From NCBI GenBank assembly GCA_016703645.1, contig JADJBR010000010.1, forward strand, positions 310,001-374,000: DNA of 64,000 nucleotides, given 5' to 3'. Source of the DNA: Zoogloea sp. GTDB lineage: Bacteria; Pseudomonadota; Gammaproteobacteria; Burkholderiales; Rhodocyclaceae. Below are positions 59,429 through 64,000 of the stretch, piece by piece. The notes beneath the pieces are model-generated. The model worked only from the letters and a program-made list of their open reading frames with translations, made no database searches and was not told the DNA's origin. A program made the position numbers and the translations under genes. The number at the start of each line of letters is the position of its first letter. Position 1 is the stretch's first letter.

Positions 59429-60276
59429 TGCGCATCCTGGTGTGCACCAAGCTTGATCTCCACGGTGCCCATTTCGCCAACCGCCTGTTGCCTGCCCTGG
59501 CCGGGCACGAGGTGCTGGGCCTGTGGCTGGCCGACAAGGAGCGTCCGGCCGAAGGCCACATCGAGGCACTCACCGAACTACGCTTCATCGAGCACCAGCT
59601 CCCGGTGGAACTGCTGTTTCCATTGATCGATGCCCTGCCCGTCCAGCTCGCTGAAGGTGCCCGGGACGCCACCTTCGCCGGCCTCGGGCGGCGTCACCGG
59701 ATCCCGGTGGAAACCATCACCGCCTTCGATGCCCCCACCCGCGCCCGCTTCGCTGCCCTGGCGCCGGATCTCGTCATCGTCGCCCGCTTCAGCCATCTCT
59801 TCGACCGCGCCAGCATCACCGTACCGCGCCACGGCATCCTCAATGTCCATCCCGGCCGCCTGCCCGAGCTGGCCGGCCTGCACGCCCCGCTGCGGGCGGT
59901 GATCGGGGGTGCCGACGCCTTTGGCTGCAGCATCCACTGGATCACTCCCGGCATTGATGACGGCCCGCTGCTCGGCGTCATCGACCAGCCCATCGACCTC
60001 GCCGACACCCTCCTCGACCAGACCACCACCCTCTACCCGCTGGCCATCCCCACCCTGCTCACGGTCATCGAGGCCTGCGCCGCCGGGCACCGCCCCCCGG
60101 GCACCCCCCAGGACCTGCGCCTGCGGCGCTATGCCTCGATGCCGGGCGAAGCGCATTTCACGGCCCTGCGCCAATTGGGCATGCGACTTTGGCAACCGGA
60201 TGCGCTGGCCAGCCGGTTGAAGGGCTTCCTCCCCCCCGGCATCGCCTTGCCGCCGCTGCCCGGAGCCCTGCGATGA
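59428..60276 (+). CDS. Formyltransferase-like enzyme
   Basis: The 282-residue product fits the formyl-THF-dependent transferase fold of Fmt, PurN and ArnA. It has a Rossmann start (MRILVCTKLDLHGAHFANRL), then NVHPGRLPELAGLHAP with the catalytic Asn and His, GADAFGCSIHWITPGID and DDGPLLG with the catalytic Asp. So the active-site triad is intact, but the N-terminal and tail sequences differ from all named members. It overlaps the SBP stop by one base (TGATG) and the TIR gene by four. The acceptor substrate is unknown. Confidence 0.8.
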   Translation: MRILVCTKLDLHGAHFANRLLPALAGHEVLGLWLADKERPAEGHIEALTELRFIEHQLPVELLFPLIDALPVQLAEGARDATFAGLGRRHRIPVETITAFDAPTRARFAALAPDLVIVARFSHLFDRASITVPRHGILNVHPGRLPELAGLHAPLRAVIGGADAFGCSIHWITPGIDDGPLLGVIDQPIDLADTLLDQTTTLYPLAIPTLLTVIEACAAGHRPPGTPQDLRLRRYASMPGEAHFTALRQLGMRLWQPDALASRLKGFLPPGIALPPLPGALR

Positions 60277-61760
60277 ATTTTGCCCGGCAGGTATTCATCA
60301 GCTATGCACACCTGGACAACCAGCCCCTCGGCGCCGACCAGACGGGCTGGGTCAGCCTCTTCCACACAACCCTGCAGACCCTGCTCAGCCAACGCCTCGG
60401 CAGCGTCGCGGACATCTGGCGCGACGACAAGCTCCACGGCAACGACGACTTCTCCGATGAAATCCTCGACCAGCTTGCCGGCACCGCGGTGTTCGTCTCC
60501 ATCCTGACCCCCCGCTACCTCAAATCGGATTGGTGCAAGAAGGAAATCCGCAGCTTCTGCCAGCAGGCCGAAGCCGGGCACAGCCTGACGGTGGGCAACA
60601 AGGCCCGCGTCATCAAGGTGCTCAAGTTGCCGGTCGATGAAGGCTCGGAGCTGCCGCCCGTCGTCGGACGCCTCCTTGGCTACGACTTCTACGAGGTGGA
60701 CGAGGAGCATGTGCCCCATGAGCTTGACCCGGCCTACGGCGACCGACCGCGCCAGGCCTTCCTGCGCAAGGCCAACAAACTCGCCTGGGATCTCGCCGCC
60801 CAGCTCACCGAACTCCAGCGCCCGCATCCGGATGCCGGAAAGGCCGACGACGCGCCCGGCACCAGGCCCGCCGTGTTCCTGGCCGAATGCAGCCGCGACC
60901 GCCGGGAGGCCCGCGACAGCATCGCCAGCGAGCTGGCCTGTTGCGGCTTCCGCGTGCTGCCCGAAACGCGCCTGCCCGACGACGAGGACGAATACCTCAC
61001 GGCGGTAGGCGCGCTCCTCGAAACCTGCGTGCTGTCTGTCCATCTGGTCGGCAGCGGCCACGGCCGGGTGCCCGACGGCGACCGCCAACAATCCGTCGTC
61101 GTACTGCAGAACGAACTCGCTGCAGCCCGCAGCCGCAGCCACGGACTGCGCCGGGTGATCTGGCTGCCCGCCGGCATCACCTCGGCCCAACCCGCCCAGC
61201 AGGCCTTCCTCGACGCCCTCCAGACCGACGCCGCGCTGCAGTTCGGGGCAGATCTGGTCAGCGGCGACCTGGAAACCGCCAAGTCCGCGATCCATACGGC
61301 CCTCAAGCCCCCCGCCCCATTGCCCTCCCCGTCCCTCGACGGGGCGGCCCGGGTCCACCTGGTATGCGATGCCAACGACAGAAAGTCGGTCGTCCCCCTC
61401 ATCAAGCAGCTCCGCAGCCGCGGTCTTGAAGTCAGCCTGCCGGCCTTCGTCGGCGATGCAGCCCAGGTCCGCGAGACCAACCGTCAGCTCGCCCTCGACT
61501 GCGACGCCATCCTGCTTTACTACGGCGCCGGCGATGAAGCCTGGAAGTTCCACCAGCAGAACGATCTGCGCAAGCTCCTCGGCAGCCCCCGCGGCCGCCC
61601 CCTCAAGGCCAGCCTGACCCTTCTTGCCGCCCCCCCCAGCGACGACAAGGACGTGCTGCAGGCCCTTGCCGAACCCGACGTGCTCGACGCCCTCGACGGC
61701 ATCCGTGACGCCACCCTCGCCCCCCTTTATGCGGCCCTCGGCCTGTCGGAGACGCCATGA
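60273..61760 (+). CDS. TIR-domain protein with two further TIR-like segments
   Basis: The 495-residue cytoplasmic protein starts with a TIR domain (residues 5-130): VFISYAHLD, the WRDDKLHGNDDF loop and a WCKKE motif whose Glu91 is where TIR NADases have their catalytic glutamate. Residues about 199-345 (AVFLAECSRDRREARDSIA to ETCVLSVHLVGSGHG) and about 359-455 (VHLVCDANDRKSVVPLIKQL, CDAILLYYGAGDEAW) repeat the TIR-like pattern without that glutamate motif. I infer one active and two degenerate modules. The ATG overlaps the formyltransferase stop and the stop overlaps the next ATG (both ATGA). NADase activity is unproven. Confidence 0.85.
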   Translation: MNFARQVFISYAHLDNQPLGADQTGWVSLFHTTLQTLLSQRLGSVADIWRDDKLHGNDDFSDEILDQLAGTAVFVSILTPRYLKSDWCKKEIRSFCQQAEAGHSLTVGNKARVIKVLKLPVDEGSELPPVVGRLLGYDFYEVDEEHVPHELDPAYGDRPRQAFLRKANKLAWDLAAQLTELQRPHPDAGKADDAPGTRPAVFLAECSRDRREARDSIASELACCGFRVLPETRLPDDEDEYLTAVGALLETCVLSVHLVGSGHGRVPDGDRQQSVVVLQNELAAARSRSHGLRRVIWLPAGITSAQPAQQAFLDALQTDAALQFGADLVSGDLETAKSAIHTALKPPAPLPSPSLDGAARVHLVCDANDRKSVVPLIKQLRSRGLEVSLPAFVGDAAQVRETNRQLALDCDAILLYYGAGDEAWKFHQQNDLRKLLGSPRGRPLKASLTLLAAPPSDDKDVLQALAEPDVLDALDGIRDATLAPLYAALGLSETP

Positions 61761-64000
61761 GCGATCTGCCTGCCAGCCCCTACCCCGGCATCCGCCCCTT
61801 CCGCGAAGAAGAGGAATACCTGTTCTTCGGCCGCGAAGCCCAGGTGGACGCCATGGTGGACACTCTCGCCCGCGGGCGCTTCCTGGCCGTCATCGGCAGC
61901 TCCGGCTGCGGCAAGTCATCCCTCGTCAATTGCGGCTTGCGCCCGGCCCTGCACCGGGGCCTCCTCACCCGCGCCGGCAGCGCCTGGCGGATGGCAAGCT
62001 GCCGGCCCGGTGGCCACCCCCTGCGGGCGCTGGCTGAAGCCCTCGCCGCCCCCGGCGCCCTGCATCGCGAGATGGATGACGGCCCCTTCACCCTCGCGGA
62101 GTTCATCGAAACCACCCTTGCCATGAGCCGCCGGGGCCTGGTCGAAACCTGGCAGCAGGCGCGCCTGCCCGAAGGCACCCAGCTATTGGTGATCGTGGAC
62201 CAGTTCGAGGAACTGTTCCGCTACCGCCAGCTTGCCGACGCCAGCCCCGCCGACGAGGACCCGGCCACCGCCTTCGTCAACCTGCTGCTCCAGGCCCGCA
62301 ACGAGGATGTTCCGATCCACGTCGTGCTGACCATGCGCTCGGACTTCCTGGGCGACTGCGCCCGCTTCGCCGGCCTTCCAGAAGCCATCAATGGCGGGCA
62401 ATACCTGGTGCCACGGATGAGCCGGGACGACCGCCGCGCCGCCATCCTCGGCCCTGCCCGGGTATGCGGCGCCGACATCGAGCCCACCCTGCTCACCCGC
62501 CTCGTCAATGACGTGGGTGACGATCCGGACCAGCTCTCCCTCCTCCAGCACGCCCTCGCCCGCTGCTGGGCCCACTGGCAGACAAGTGGCGAGCCCAGCC
62601 CCATCGAAGCCCGTCACTACGATGCAGTGGGCACGCTGGCCCATGCCCTCAACCAGCACGCCGAAGAGATCTTCACCCTCCTTCCCGCCGCCCACCAGTT
62701 ACGCTGCGCCGCCACCTTCCGGGCCCTCACCGACACCAGTACCGACGCCCGGGGCATCCGCCGCCCAACCCGCTTCAGTGAGCTGGACGCCATCACCGCC
62801 GGCTGCGCCGAGGCCGCCGCGGCGCCCCTGCAGGAGGTCCTCGCCCCCTTCAGAGCCCCCGGCGCCGCCTTTCTCATGCCGCCTGCCGGCGAAGGACTTG
62901 CCGCCGACACGGTGATCGATATCTCCCACGAAAGCCTGATGCGCATCTGGGACCGCTTGCGGGACTGGGGCGAGCGGGAGGCCGATGCCGCCCGCATGCT
63001 GCGCCGTCTGGCCGACGCCGCCGAGCTCCACGCTGGCGGCCAGGCCAGCCTGTGGCGCGACCCGGAGCTCCAGCTAGCCCTCGACTGGCGCGCCCGCAAC
63101 CACCTCACGCCAGCCTGGGCGCGCCAGTACGGGCGCACTCTCGCCCCGGCCCTGGCTTTTCTCGACGCCAGCACCAGGGCCCGTGACGAAGCCCTCGCCA
63201 CGGAAGCCGCCCGCCTCGAAGCAGCGCGCGCGGCCGAAGCCGAGCGCATCCGAAGCCGCCGCGTCGGGCGTCTCACCCTCGCTGCCGTCATTGCGGCAAC
63301 CCTGGTGGCCGGCGCCACGGGCGTGCTCTGGCAACGGGCCGAACATGCCTCAAAAATTGCCGTATCGCGGCAGTTTGCCGCCCAGTCGGCGGCCGAGCTC
63401 ACCAGTGGAAACCTGCCCAGGGCGCTGCAGCTGGCCGCAGCCGGCTACACTCACCAAGCCAGTTTCGAAGCCCGCGACAGCCTCCTCGCAGCCCTGTCCG
63501 ACGCCCCCCTGGACTGGCGCCACGCCGGCCAGCGGGGTGTGCTGGCCCTCGCCGTCGGCCCGGAGGGCATGCTCGCCAGCGGCGGGCGGGATGGCAGCAT
63601 CCGCTTCTTCTCCGACACCACGGCCGCCGTCCCGGCGCATCAGGAACAGGTGCTTGCCCTGGCATTCAGCCCCGACGGAAGCCTCCTCGCCTCCGCAGGC
63701 ATCGACCACCGGGTGATCCTGTGGCGGAGCGCTGATCGACAGGTAGTGGCAAGCCTCGATGACCACGAAGGCCCGGTGCTGGCCCTGGCCTGGAGCCCGG
63801 ATGGCAAGACCCTCGCCAGCGCTGGCGCCGACCGCCGCATCGTGCTGCGTGACGGCAGCACCGGCGCCCCCGTCGGCCCCGCGTTGACCGAGCACACCGA
63901 TACCGTCACCGGCCTCGCCTTCAGCCCCGACGGCAAGACCCTCGCCTCCACCGGCTACGATGGCAACCTGATTCTGCGGACACTTGGCGACGCCCGGCCC
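61757..64000 (+). CDS. nSTAND NTPase with WD40 repeats, membrane anchored (3' cut)
   Basis: The first 748 codons of a gene cut by the right edge. The N-terminus PYPGIRPFREEEEYLFFGRE, Walker A GSSGCGKSS (residues 47-55) and Walker B LVIVDQFEELF (144-154) mark an nSTAND1-type NTPase. After a helical region one membrane segment follows (about 504-524, LTLAAVIAATLVAGATGVLW), then WD40 repeats from about residue 595, with VLALAFSPDGSLLASAG and two similar units before the edge. STAND proteins oligomerise on ligand sensing, and WD40 parts usually sense. It overlaps the TIR gene by four bases. Confidence 0.9.
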   Translation, partial: MSDLPASPYPGIRPFREEEEYLFFGREAQVDAMVDTLARGRFLAVIGSSGCGKSSLVNCGLRPALHRGLLTRAGSAWRMASCRPGGHPLRALAEALAAPGALHREMDDGPFTLAEFIETTLAMSRRGLVETWQQARLPEGTQLLVIVDQFEELFRYRQLADASPADEDPATAFVNLLLQARNEDVPIHVVLTMRSDFLGDCARFAGLPEAINGGQYLVPRMSRDDRRAAILGPARVCGADIEPTLLTRLVNDVGDDPDQLSLLQHALARCWAHWQTSGEPSPIEARHYDAVGTLAHALNQHAEEIFTLLPAAHQLRCAATFRALTDTSTDARGIRRPTRFSELDAITAGCAEAAAAPLQEVLAPFRAPGAAFLMPPAGEGLAADTVIDISHESLMRIWDRLRDWGEREADAARMLRRLADAAELHAGGQASLWRDPELQLALDWRARNHLTPAWARQYGRTLAPALAFLDASTRARDEALATEAARLEAARAAEAERIRSRRVGRLTLAAVIAATLVAGATGVLWQRAEHASKIAVSRQFAAQSAAELTSGNLPRALQLAAAGYTHQASFEARDSLLAALSDAPLDWRHAGQRGVLALAVGPEGMLASGGRDGSIRFFSDTTAAVPAHQEQVLALAFSPDGSLLASAGIDHRVILWRSADRQVVASLDDHEGPVLALAWSPDGKTLASAGADRRIVLRDGSTGAPVGPALTEHTDTVTGLAFSPDGKTLASTGYDGNLILRTLGDARP

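Overview
The window looks like chromosomal DNA of a motile, high-GC betaproteobacterium, probably of the Rhodocyclales or a close relative. The evidence is the gene order: tRNA-Tyr, -Gly, -Thr, tuf, tRNA-Trp, secE, nusG, rplKAJL, rpoBC, then rpsL, rpsG, fusA, tuf, rpsJ, rplCDWB, with a second typical block pth, rplY, prs, tRNA-Gln, ispE, lolB, TPR gene / mutM further on. The genus cannot be fixed from the sequence alone.

Positions 1-20258 (all minus strand) hold the transcription and translation superoperon. It starts at a consensus TTGACA-17-TATAAT promoter at 20258 and runs down into rplB, which is cut by the left edge. Hairpins after tuf, nusG, rplL, rpoC and rpsJ divide it, and rplJ has an L10-type leader. 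Three essential genes here (rpoB, rpsG and tuf copy 1) each carry a one-base indel in a homopolymer. tRNA-Gln further right has an extra base. Sequence or assembly error is the simplest reading, so small indels elsewhere should be treated with caution.

Positions 20300-33100 are accessory: an HDOD protein, a LysE-type exporter, TonB, a nickel module (nikR, a NiCoT permease and a NikR-like operator between them), a thioesterase, an SH3 protein, a soluble FIST-domain chemoreceptor broken by an in-frame TAG but with a good sigma-28 promoter, hypF, a membrane protein with 13-residue tryptophan repeats, and a GNAT acetyltransferase. NikR, the Ni permease and HypF suggest a nickel enzyme, probably a [NiFe] hydrogenase encoded elsewhere.

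Positions 33100-41900 hold ilvD, a branched-chain-amino-acid-type ABC transporter operon (small ORF, livG, livF, livK, livH, livM) and a chemoreceptor with a periplasmic CXXCH haem-binding motif. Positions 41900-56000 are housekeeping: pth, rplY, prs, tRNA-Gln, ispE, lolB, a TPR protein, mutM, a dynamin-like GTPase, ferredoxin, coaD, rsmD, two M16 peptidases and ftsY.

Positions 56136-64000 are the most novel part. Five genes are joined by 1-4 base stop/start overlaps: a sensor-MFS fusion, a periplasmic substrate-binding protein, a formyltransferase-like enzyme, a TIR protein with two further TIR-like segments, and a membrane-anchored nSTAND NTPase with WD40 repeats that runs off the right edge. 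TIR plus STAND/WD40 suggests an immune or stress-signalling effector, here translationally coupled to a transport and sensing set.
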